A DNA stretch of 10,354 nt from an uncultured Bacilli bacterium (GTDB taxonomy: Bacteria; Bacillota_I; Bacilli_A; RF39; UBA660): positions 1 to 10,354 of the forward strand of contig CAKOOQ010000030.1 of NCBI GenBank assembly GCA_934098555.1. The letters run 5' to 3'. The notes under the pieces are model-generated. The model had not been told where the DNA came from and searched no databases. It worked only from the letters and a program-made list of their open reading frames with translations. The position numbers were made by a program, and so were the translations under genes. Each line of letters starts with the position of its first letter. Position 1 is the first letter of the stretch. This document shows, one piece after another, positions 1 to 6,329 of the stretch.

Positions 1-49
1 TAATAATCTAACACTTTTTATTTTGCAATATTTTTTTGTTTAAAGCTAA

Positions 50-77
50 AGACTTTTCGTCAGAAATTTGGTACAAT
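50..77 (+). promoter_or_regulatory. Putative polA promoter (extended -10)
   Basis: TACAAT at 72-77 is preceded by TG at 69-70 plus one base, forming an extended -10 element about 18 bases before the first polA ATG. The -35 region around 50-55 (AGACTT) is weak, which is tolerable when an extended -10 is present. The 49 bases upstream are AT-rich with no gene visible. The start site is inferred, not shown. Confidence 0.5.
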
Positions 78-94
78 GAACGAAGAAAGAAAAT

Positions 95-2683
95 ATGGGT
101 GAAGATATGAAAAAAATAATTCTTGTAGATGGTAATAATTTGATTTATCGTAGTTATTATGCCACGGCTTATTCGGGTTCTTTACTAAGAAATTCTAAAG
201 GATTTCCCACCAATGCTTTATATGGGTTTGTTGGAATGATGAATAAAATTATTCACGATGAAAAACCAGAATATATTGCGGTTGCATTTGATATTGGTAA
301 AAATTTTCGAAAAGAAAAATATTCTTTTTATAAAGAGGGACGTAAAAAAACCCCGGAAGAACTTCATATGCAGGAGCCTTATGCCAGAAAAATATTAAAA
401 GCTATGGGTATTCCTTATTTTGAACTTGCCCCATATGAAGCCGATGATATTATTGGGACGTTTGCTCGTATGGTTGAAGAAGATGATGATTTTGAGGGCT
501 GCATTATTAGTTCTGATAGGGATCTTTTACAACTGGTAAGTCCCCAGCTTGAAATGAAACTTTTAAAACAAAAAGATTATATTCGTTATAATGTGGAAAA
601 GTTTAAAGAAGATTATGGTATGGAACCTCTTCGTATTATTGATTTAAAAGCCTTAGCGGGCGATGCAAGTGATAATATTCCTGGCGTTTCTGGTGTTGGT
701 GAGAAAACGGCACTTAATTTGCTCCATGAATATGGCACTTTAGAAGGTATTTATGAAAATATTTTAAATGTCAAAGGGAAAACAAGAGAAAAGCTCGAAA
801 AAGATAAAGATAAAGCTTTTATGAGCAAAGAAATAGCCACCATTTATAGAGAAGTCCCCTTAGATGTAAAAAATTTAGAAAGTATTCGTTATACGCCTTT
901 AGATGGTAAAGAATTAGAAGAACTCTATGAAGAGTTGGAATTTTATTCTTTTTTAAAAAATGTGAGTCAAAAAGAAGAACCTGAAAAAGAATTTGTTTGG
1001 GAAAGAGTAACCTCAGAAACATCTTTTAATGAAGAAGAATATGCTCTTTATTTGGAACTTTCAGAGGCCAATTATCATAAAGCTCATGTTATTGGTATGG
1101 GACTTTCTTCAAAAGAAAAAAATTATTTTGTGTTGCCCAAAGAAATAGAAAGTGTTCTTACGAAACTGCAAAATAAAATTTTATATACATATGATTTAAA
1201 GAAAAACATCGTGGCCTTAAACCGTTTAGGTATAAAAATGCCTCCTTGCAATACCGATTTAATGATTTTAAAGGCTCTTTTAGACGATAGTAGCAAAGAC
1301 GATATTGCTTTTTACATGGTACCAAATGGTTATGCCGTTCGTTTCTTAGAAAATGTATGGAAAAAAGAAATGGTTTTAGATGAAATCTTAGAAAAAGAAA
1401 TGGTTTTAAAAGCACGTTTTATTTATGATATGCGAGACCGAGCTATTTTAGATATTAAAAGAGATAATATGTATGATTTATTTAAAGATATCGAAATGCC
1501 TTTAGCGCCGGTTTTGGCTGACATGGAAATTACAGGTATTAAAGTTGATAAAGCTGTTTTAGATGAGATGAAAGAAGAAGCCAAAGGAAAAATCGAGGCC
1601 TTAACCAAAGAAATCTATCTTTTAGCGGGAGAAGAATTTAATATTGCAAGTCCAAAACAACTTGGAGAAATTCTTTTTGTGAAGTTGGGCTTGCCTGGGG
1701 CAAAGAAAACAGAAAAAGGGTATAAAACCGACGTCAAAGTTCTTCACAAACTTATTGATACACACCCAATCATCGCGAAAGTTTTGGAGTATCGAAACGT
1801 CAGAAAACTTTTGGATACCTACTTAGAAGGCATGCAAAACTATATTATGGAAGATGGAAAAATTCATACAATTTTTAAGCAAAATTTTGCTCGAACAGGA
1901 CGTCTTTCTTCCACGGAACCTAATTTGCAAAACATTCCCGTTCGCGATGATGAAGGGAAAAAAATAAGAAAAGCCTTTTTACCGGTCAATGATCTTTTTC
2001 TAAGTGCTGATTACAGCCAAATTGAACTTCGCATTTTAGCACATATCTCTGGTTCTAAAGAACTTCAAGAAGCCTTCATTCATGATCAAGATATTCATAC
2101 GAAAGTAGCTAGTGACATTTATGGTGTTAGAGAAAGTGAAGTTTCTAAAAAAATGCGTAGTACAGCCAAAGCCGTTATTTTTGGCATTGTTTATGGTATC
2201 AGTGGTTATGGTTTAGGTGAAAACTTAGAAATCAGTTCTAAAGAGGCTAAAGAATTCATCGAAAAATATTATGAACTTTATCCGGGTGTGAAAAGATATA
2301 TGGATGAAATTGTTAAAGAAGCCATTCAAACGGGTTCTGTAAGAACCCTTTTAAAAAGAAGAAGAATCATTCCAGAGCTTAATAGTCCACAGTATATGGT
2401 AAGACAAATGGGTGAGAGAATTGCACTTAATACACCTATTCAAGGAACAAGTGCCGACATTATTAAAAAAGCTATGGTAGAAATTTATGAGGAATTAAAA
2501 AAACAAAATCTCAAAAGTAAAATGATTTTACAAGTTCATGATGAGCTTATCTTTGATTTATTAGAAGAGGAAAAAGATGTGGTGGCAAACATTGTGAAAG
2601 ATAAAATGACTCATACAATTAAATTAGATGTTCCTTTAAAAGTGAGTGCCGATTATGGTGTTAATTGGTATGACACCAAGTAA
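95..2683 (+). CDS. polA: DNA polymerase I
   Basis: Cytoplasmic repair and Okazaki-fragment polymerase. The N-terminal 5'-nuclease domain (about 1-290) shows VDGNN (11-15), D66, YEADD (114-118), SDRD (140-143) and the helix-hairpin-helix lead DASDNIPG (190-197). The middle region (about 300-460) has the 3'-5' exonuclease fold, but the expected DxE motif reads LELSEANYH (320-328), so proofreading is probably lost, as in Bacillus/Geobacillus Pol I. The polymerase domain has TGRLSS (601-606), motif A DYSQIELR (639-646), motif B R688...K692...F696...Y700 and motif C QVHDE (813-817). F696 at the O-helix position predicts discrimination against dideoxynucleotides. At 862 aa it is full length. A second in-frame ATG at 107 (M5), preceded by GGTGA at four bases, gives MKKIILVDGNN and fits family N-termini at least as well. 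mutM follows after 160 bases. Confidence 0.98.
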   Translation: MGEDMKKIILVDGNNLIYRSYYATAYSGSLLRNSKGFPTNALYGFVGMMNKIIHDEKPEYIAVAFDIGKNFRKEKYSFYKEGRKKTPEELHMQEPYARKILKAMGIPYFELAPYEADDIIGTFARMVEEDDDFEGCIISSDRDLLQLVSPQLEMKLLKQKDYIRYNVEKFKEDYGMEPLRIIDLKALAGDASDNIPGVSGVGEKTALNLLHEYGTLEGIYENILNVKGKTREKLEKDKDKAFMSKEIATIYREVPLDVKNLESIRYTPLDGKELEELYEELEFYSFLKNVSQKEEPEKEFVWERVTSETSFNEEEYALYLELSEANYHKAHVIGMGLSSKEKNYFVLPKEIESVLTKLQNKILYTYDLKKNIVALNRLGIKMPPCNTDLMILKALLDDSSKDDIAFYMVPNGYAVRFLENVWKKEMVLDEILEKEMVLKARFIYDMRDRAILDIKRDNMYDLFKDIEMPLAPVLADMEITGIKVDKAVLDEMKEEAKGKIEALTKEIYLLAGEEFNIASPKQLGEILFVKLGLPGAKKTEKGYKTDVKVLHKLIDTHPIIAKVLEYRNVRKLLDTYLEGMQNYIMEDGKIHTIFKQNFARTGRLSSTEPNLQNIPVRDDEGKKIRKAFLPVNDLFLSADYSQIELRILAHISGSKELQEAFIHDQDIHTKVASDIYGVRESEVSKKMRSTAKAVIFGIVYGISGYGLGENLEISSKEAKEFIEKYYELYPGVKRYMDEIVKEAIQTGSVRTLLKRRRIIPELNSPQYMVRQMGERIALNTPIQGTSADIIKKAMVEIYEELKKQNLKSKMILQVHDELIFDLLEEEKDVVANIVKDKMTHTIKLDVPLKVSADYGVNWYDTK

Positions 2684-2843
2684 TAAAAAACGCTCAGTTT
2701 TCATGGCTATATCTTTAAAAGAACATTTAAGATTTTACAAGTAACCGCCAAAGTGGCAGATAATGTTGCCGAAACGGTAAAATGTAATTAACACTTCCAT
2801 TTTGATTTTGAGATGGAAAAAAAATTAAGAAAGGAGAAAGTTT
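2684..2843. other. polA-mutM intergenic gap, no recognised gene
   Basis: This gap of 160 bases holds no start-codon ORF of note. One stretch stays open in the polA frame after the double stop, for 34 codons from 2687 to a TAA at 2789-2791. It reads ...FKRTFKILQVTAKVADNVAE... but has no usable start or ribosome site. It could be a decayed gene end or chance. A TAAAAT at 2778-2783 could be a -10 for mutM, but no -35 is visible. No terminator is seen, so read-through from polA into mutM is possible. Confidence 0.4.
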
Positions 2844-3677
2844 ATGCCAGAAATTGCCGAGGTAGAAACGGTTCGTAATACATTAAAGATGCGTATTTTA
2901 GGTAAAAAAATTAAAAAAGTGGACGTTTATTATGAACCCATGCTTTTAGATAGTAAAGATTATTTTTGCTCATCTTTAATAAATCAAAGTTTTATAGATA
3001 TTAAAAGAAGAGGCAAGTGGCTCCTTTTTGAAACAGAAAAATATTTTTTACTTAGTCATTTAAGAATGGAAGGAAAATATTTTATTAAAAATAGTATGGA
3101 ACCCAGAGAAAAACATGAACATGTCATTATTACCTTTACAGATAATACGACTCTTCGTTATCAAGATACTCGTAAATTTGGGCGCATGAAACTTGTTTTA
3201 AAGGACAAAGTAAATGAGTTTGAAGGAATTAAAAAGCAAGGTATTGAACCTATGGATGAAGCCTTAACGAAAGAATATCTATACGAAAAGTTTCACAAAC
3301 ATAATTTACCTATCAAAACGCTTTTACTTGACCAAACTATCATTAGTGGTCTTGGGAATATTTATGCCAATGAAGTTTTGTTTGCCGCCCGTATTTCCCC
3401 TTTTAAAAAGGGGCGAGATATTACTTTAGAAGAGTGTGAAGAAATAAAAAATAAAGCCAATTATATTATTAAAGCAGCCATTGAAATGGGTGGAACAACC
3501 ATTCGAAGTTACACAAGCTCTTTAGGAGTCACTGGCCGTTTTCAACAATGCTTAATGGTTCATAAAATGGCTAAACAACCTTGTAAGGTTTGTGGAAAAC
3601 CTATTAAAGTATCTTTTATAGGTGGCCGAAGTACCTATTACTGTGAAACGTGTCAAAAAGTAGTTGAAACGCCTTAA
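2844..3677 (+). CDS. mutM: Formamidopyrimidine-DNA glycosylase
   Basis: Base-excision repair enzyme that removes 8-oxoguanine and formamidopyrimidines and nicks the abasic site by beta/delta elimination. The N-terminus MPEIAEVETV supplies catalytic Pro2 and Glu3; the usual MPELPEVETV has Ala here at position 5. K58 in RGKW is the conserved lysine. M75, R110 and F112 (within HLRMEG and DTRKFGRM) match the void-filling triad inserted into DNA. GLGNIYANE (169-177) is the helix-two-turn-helix signature. The C-terminal zinc finger has C247, C250, C267 and C270 with R262 in GGRSTYYC. At 277 aa it is complete. AAGGAG at 2831-2836, seven bases before ATG, fixes the start. The usual Bacilli neighbour coaE is not next; the tyrS leader begins just after the stop codon. 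Confidence 0.98.
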   Translation: MPEIAEVETVRNTLKMRILGKKIKKVDVYYEPMLLDSKDYFCSSLINQSFIDIKRRGKWLLFETEKYFLLSHLRMEGKYFIKNSMEPREKHEHVIITFTDNTTLRYQDTRKFGRMKLVLKDKVNEFEGIKKQGIEPMDEALTKEYLYEKFHKHNLPIKTLLLDQTIISGLGNIYANEVLFAARISPFKKGRDITLEECEEIKNKANYIIKAAIEMGGTTIRSYTSSLGVTGRFQQCLMVHKMAKQPCKVCGKPIKVSFIGGRSTYYCETCQKVVETP

Positions 3678-3692
3678 AATATTTGTTAAAAT
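3664..3692 (+). promoter_or_regulatory. Putative promoter of the tyrS leader
   Basis: TTGAAA (3664-3669) and TAAAAT (3687-3692) are separated by exactly 17 bases and overlap the last codons of mutM. Initiation would fall near 3698-3700, where the short Stem I helix TTGA (3700-3703)/TCAA (3732-3735) begins. This is a sequence match only. Read-through from mutM would yield a slightly longer Stem I. Confidence 0.6.
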
Positions 3693-3830
3693 AACTTTGT
3701 TGATGAAGATACTGCCTTACAACCAGTGGAGTCAAATCGTTATTAAGCGTTAATTAAAGAAAGATAGAGTATTCTATGAATAAAGGTGGTACCGCGGGGT
3801 AAACTCGTCCTTTAGTCGTAGAATTTTTTT
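3690..3830 (+). ncRNA. Tyrosine T-box leader with very short Stem I
   Basis: The T-box sequence AGGTGGTACCGCGG lies at 3784-3797. The antiterminator forms from 3781-3786 with 3809-3814, the seven-base bulge TGGTACC (3787-3793), and 3794-3798 with 3804-3808. The bulge TGGT would pair with an uncharged 3' ACCA. Stem I is minimal: a base helix (3690-3699 with 3733-3744 with a two-base bulge, or 3700-3703 with 3732-3735 if transcription starts near 3699), a purine-rich internal loop with GA on both strands (3704-3710 / 3728-3731) suggesting the usual kink-turn, and an apical helix 3711-3714/3724-3727. Its nine-base loop holds the Tyr codon TAC at 3718-3720. Stem III is 3764-3768/3773-3777. There is no room for Stem II or for the distal half of a classical Stem I. 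It should switch tyrS on when tRNA-Tyr is uncharged. T-box identity is firm; the fold is my hand reading. Confidence 0.9.
3771..3830 (+). terminator. T-box regulated terminator upstream of tyrS
   Basis: ATTCTATGA (3771-3779) pairs with TCGTAGAAT (3816-3824; one G-U). After one mismatch, TAAAGG (3781-3786) pairs with CCTTTA (3809-3814), and a run of seven T follows (3824-3830). The upper helix is also the lower helix of the antiterminator. The lower helix uses the 3' arm of Stem III. Confidence 0.8.
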
Positions 3831-3851
3831 ATTTTAGAAAGAGGAAAAAAT

Positions 3852-5078
3852 ATGCAAAGTTTATATGAAGATTTAATGTGGCGGGGATTAATTAAAGATT
3901 CATCGACACCTGATTTAAAAAAATTACTTGATAATGAGAAAATTACTTTTTACTGGGGAACAGACCCTTCTGCAGATAGCCTACATTTAGGACATTATAG
4001 TTCTTTAGTAACTGCGAAAAGGCTGGCTTTATATGGTCATCATCCTATTTTGTTAATGGGTGGTTCTACTGGCCTTATTGGAGACCCTAGACCTACCGCG
4101 GAAAGAGAAATCATCTCTTATGAAAAAGTTTTAGAAAACACCAAAGGGATTCAAAAACAAGTAAATGAAATTTTTAAAGGCAATGTCCAAATCGTTAATA
4201 ACTATGATTGGACAAAAGACGTAACCTTCCTTGGCTTTTTAAGAGATATAGGTAAGTATATCAATGTTAATTATATGTTAAATAAAGATATTATTGCGAG
4301 ACGTTTGGAAACCGGTATTACTTATGCTGAATTTTCGTATACTTTATTACAAGGCTATGATTTTCTACATTTATTTGAACATGAAAACTGTGTCTTACAA
4401 GCCGCTGGGTCTGATCAATGGGGAAATATTACAACGGGTATTGAACTTATTAAAAAGAAAACAGGTAAAGAAGCTTATGGCTTTACGATGCCTTTAATCG
4501 TTGATAAAATGGGTAAAAAATTTGGTAAAAGTGAAGGCAATGCTTTATGGCTTAATAAAGATAAAACCAGTAGCTATGAACTTTATCAATACCTTGTCAA
4601 TACCGATGATGAGATGGTTGTAAGTTATTTAAAAGTCTTTACTTTCTTAAGCAAAGAAGAAATCTTAGGCATTGAAAAAGAACATTTAGCCCATCCTGAA
4701 CTTCGTTTAGCCCAAAAAACATTAGCTAAAGAAATTATTACGGATTTACATGGTGAAGAAGAATACCTCCATGCTAAAGAAGTATCGGAATGTCTTTTCA
4801 CAGGTAAAGTAAGTGAACTTACAGATAAAGAAATCGAGATGGTTTTTAAAGGTGTTCCTGTTTTAACATACAAAAAGTTACCTCTTATGGAATTTTTAGT
4901 TCAAGAAAAAGTGGCCACATCTAAAAGAGAAGCTAGAGAATTTTTGACAGGTAATGCGATTAGTGTTAATGGTACACTTGTAAACGATGAAAATTACTTA
5001 TTAGATGAAAATCGTAAATATAATATTATTCGTCGTGGTAAGAAAAAATATTATTTAGTTTCTCATAAAAATGACTAG
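3852..5078 (+). CDS. tyrS: Tyrosyl-tRNA synthetase
   Basis: Class I synthetase that charges tRNA-Tyr in two ATP-dependent steps. The catalytic Rossmann domain has Y34, D38 and H45 at the same numbers as Geobacillus TyrRS. HIGH is HLGH (45-48). Tyrosine-binding residues appear as Y163, Q167 and D170 in YTLLQGYD. GSDQWGN (186-192) is conserved, and KMSKS is KFGKS (223-227). The middle anticodon-binding helices are followed by a C-terminal S4 RNA-binding domain (about 345-405, with SKREAREFL and ISVNG). At 408 aa it is of normal length. GAGGA at 3841-3845, seven bases before ATG, sets the start. Expression should be controlled by the T-box leader directly upstream. The terminator that follows begins inside the last codons, so tyrS is probably a single-gene unit. 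Confidence 0.98.
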   Translation: MQSLYEDLMWRGLIKDSSTPDLKKLLDNEKITFYWGTDPSADSLHLGHYSSLVTAKRLALYGHHPILLMGGSTGLIGDPRPTAEREIISYEKVLENTKGIQKQVNEIFKGNVQIVNNYDWTKDVTFLGFLRDIGKYINVNYMLNKDIIARRLETGITYAEFSYTLLQGYDFLHLFEHENCVLQAAGSDQWGNITTGIELIKKKTGKEAYGFTMPLIVDKMGKKFGKSEGNALWLNKDKTSSYELYQYLVNTDDEMVVSYLKVFTFLSKEEILGIEKEHLAHPELRLAQKTLAKEIITDLHGEEEYLHAKEVSECLFTGKVSELTDKEIEMVFKGVPVLTYKKLPLMEFLVQEKVATSKREAREFLTGNAISVNGTLVNDENYLLDENRKYNIIRRGKKKYYLVSHKND

Positions 5079-5093
5079 AATGGTCATTTTTTT
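5067..5093 (+). terminator. Intrinsic terminator of tyrS
   Basis: AAAAATGAC (5067-5075) pairs perfectly with GTCATTTTT (5083-5091) around a seven-base loop, and the T run reaches 5093. The 5' arm lies in the last codons of tyrS and the TAG stop lies in the loop. Confidence 0.85.
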
Positions 5094-5121
5094 CATATTG
5101 TCTTTCTTTTCGTGTTATAAT
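5092..5121 (+). promoter_or_regulatory. Putative promoter of the racemase-ligase-amidotransferase operon
   Basis: TATAAT (5116-5121) is preceded by TGT at 5113-5115, giving a consensus extended -10. A weak -35, TTCATA (5092-5097), lies 18 bases upstream and overlaps the end of the tyrS terminator. Because a terminator separates this operon from tyrS, an own promoter is expected. Confidence 0.65.
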
Positions 5122-5126
5122 TTTGC

Positions 5127-5133
5127 AAAAGGA
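5127..5133 (+). promoter_or_regulatory. Ribosome site that selects a TTG start
   Basis: AAAAGGA lies nine bases before TTG (5143). The ATGs at 5133 and 5136 are out of frame with the racemase, so TTG is the only fitting start. Confidence 0.7.
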
Positions 5134-5142
5134 TGATGTCAT

Positions 5143-6321
5143 TTGCAAAGAAAAAGCTATGTTAAAATTGATGAAAACATTTTGAAAGATAATGTTATAG
5201 CCATCAAAGAAAAATACCCAGATTATAAATACTATATAGGAGTCGTTAAAAATAATGCTTATCATCATGGATTCTATATAGTGAAATCCTTAAAAGAAGG
5301 AGGTGTTAATTATTTTGCGGTTTCTTCTTTAGAAGAAGCTAAAGAAGTTCGTAAGTATGACTTAAAAACGCCAATTCTTTCCTTAGAACCTATTTCCTTA
5401 ACTTATTTGGACGATGTTTTAAAGTATGGTATGACTCTGACAATTGAAAGTCTAGAAGAAGCTAAAGAACTTTCCTTAAAAGATTTTTCAAAAAAAGTGA
5501 AAGTTCACTTAAAAGTGGATTCTGGTATGCACCGCCTAGGGTTTATGGATAAAAATGCCTTTCTAAAAGCTTATCAACTTTTACAGAAAAATAAAAATAT
5601 CTTTATAGAAGGTGTTTATACGCATTTTGCTACCTCAGGTGTTTCTGACCCTTATTATGACTTACAAGTAAAAACCTTTTTAAATATCACAAGCCTCGTA
5701 AATTTACAAGAAATTCCTATTGTTCATTTAGGAAGAAGTCTCACTTTAGTGGAGCACGAAAAACTATCCTTTGCTAATGGTATTCGTTTAGGGATTATTT
5801 TATATGGTTTCAATCAGAGTCGGATGAAAGATACGAGTTTCAAAGGAAAACTAAGAGAATTAAAACTTAAATTTTTACAAAAGAAATATCAGTGTAGTCC
5901 TACTATTTTAGAAAATGATTTAAAAGTGACACCTGTCTTCACCTTATTTTCAGAAGTGATAAGTGAAAGATTCGTTAAAAAAGGGGAAGTTGTTGGGTAT
6001 AACACCTATAAAATGGAAGAAGACGGCTATATTTTAACCATCCCAATAGGATATGCTGATGGGGTGACCCGAGACTTTAAAAGTGTTTGGATAAAAGGAA
6101 ATTTTTATAAAATAGTTTCTGATTGTATGGATATGATAATGGTATATAGTAAAGAAAAAATTCCTTTACATTCACCTGTTGAAATCATAGGCCCTCACAT
6201 GTCTATTAAAATGTTGTGTGCAAGGACGCATAAAAATGCTTATCATTTATTTAATGATATTTCAACGAGAGTACCTTATCTTTATCAAAAAAATGATGAT
6301 ATAAAAGAAATAAAATATTAA
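5143..6321 (+). CDS. alr: Alanine racemase family enzyme (fold type III, PLP)
   Basis: Predicted PLP-dependent amino acid racemase, usually L-Ala/D-Ala for peptidoglycan. The TIM-barrel domain carries the PLP lysine K36 in VVKNNAYHHG. R131 in VDSGMHRLGF and R215 in GIRLGIILYG match phosphate- and pyridine-contacting arginines. The C-terminal beta domain provides the second catalytic tyrosine, Y286 in VGYNTY, then PIGYADG (301-307), CMDMIMV (328-334) and the family ending ISTRVPYLY (373-381). Differences from standard Alr are visible. NAYGHG is NAYHHG. The PLP-binding HLANSAA-like segment reads HLGRSLTL (195-202). A basic stretch of roughly 25 extra residues follows YGFN (about 225-258). Length is 392 aa. 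It is first of three genes with gaps of 7-16 bases, next to a D-aspartate-ligase-like gene, so the substrate may not be alanine. Family certain, substrate uncertain. Confidence 0.9.
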   Translation: MQRKSYVKIDENILKDNVIAIKEKYPDYKYYIGVVKNNAYHHGFYIVKSLKEGGVNYFAVSSLEEAKEVRKYDLKTPILSLEPISLTYLDDVLKYGMTLTIESLEEAKELSLKDFSKKVKVHLKVDSGMHRLGFMDKNAFLKAYQLLQKNKNIFIEGVYTHFATSGVSDPYYDLQVKTFLNITSLVNLQEIPIVHLGRSLTLVEHEKLSFANGIRLGIILYGFNQSRMKDTSFKGKLRELKLKFLQKKYQCSPTILENDLKVTPVFTLFSEVISERFVKKGEVVGYNTYKMEEDGYILTIPIGYADGVTRDFKSVWIKGNFYKIVSDCMDMIMVYSKEKIPLHSPVEIIGPHMSIKMLCARTHKNAYHLFNDISTRVPYLYQKNDDIKEIKY

Positions 6322-6329
6322 GAAGAGGA
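6322..6329 (+). promoter_or_regulatory. Ribosome site deciding among three ATGs
   Basis: GAAGAGGA lies just before three in-frame ATGs at 6329, 6332 and 6338. It overlaps the first, is too close to the second, and is eight bases from the third. Initiation at 6338 is therefore favoured, giving MDTKILILGSD. Confidence 0.65.

Noticed and set aside
819..1608. Open frames of 61-85 codons on the - strand inside polA
   Set aside because: They lie opposite a strongly conserved coding region, show no ribosome sites or recognisable motifs, and are typical shadows in AT-rich DNA.
2745..2780. Nested small inverted repeats (ACCG/CGGT, CCA/TGG, GGCA/TGCC) as a structured RNA in the polA-mutM gap
   Set aside because: Helices are three to four pairs, overlap one another and cannot form together. 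No known motif is recognisable.
2795..2818. Inverted repeat TTCCAT...ATGGAA before mutM, considered as a polA terminator
   Set aside because: On the + strand it is followed by A residues rather than T, and on the - strand no T tract follows either. The stem is only six pairs.
3716..3719. UUA (Leu) as an alternative specifier in the T-box loop
   Set aside because: The downstream gene is unmistakably tyrS, and UAC with its flanking bases pairs with the tRNA-Tyr anticodon loop over five positions.
5026..5268. - strand frame across the tyrS-alr boundary
   Set aside because: It overlaps the end of tyrS, a terminator, a promoter and the start of alr. The product is low-complexity (Ile/Phe/Asn-rich) with no family features.
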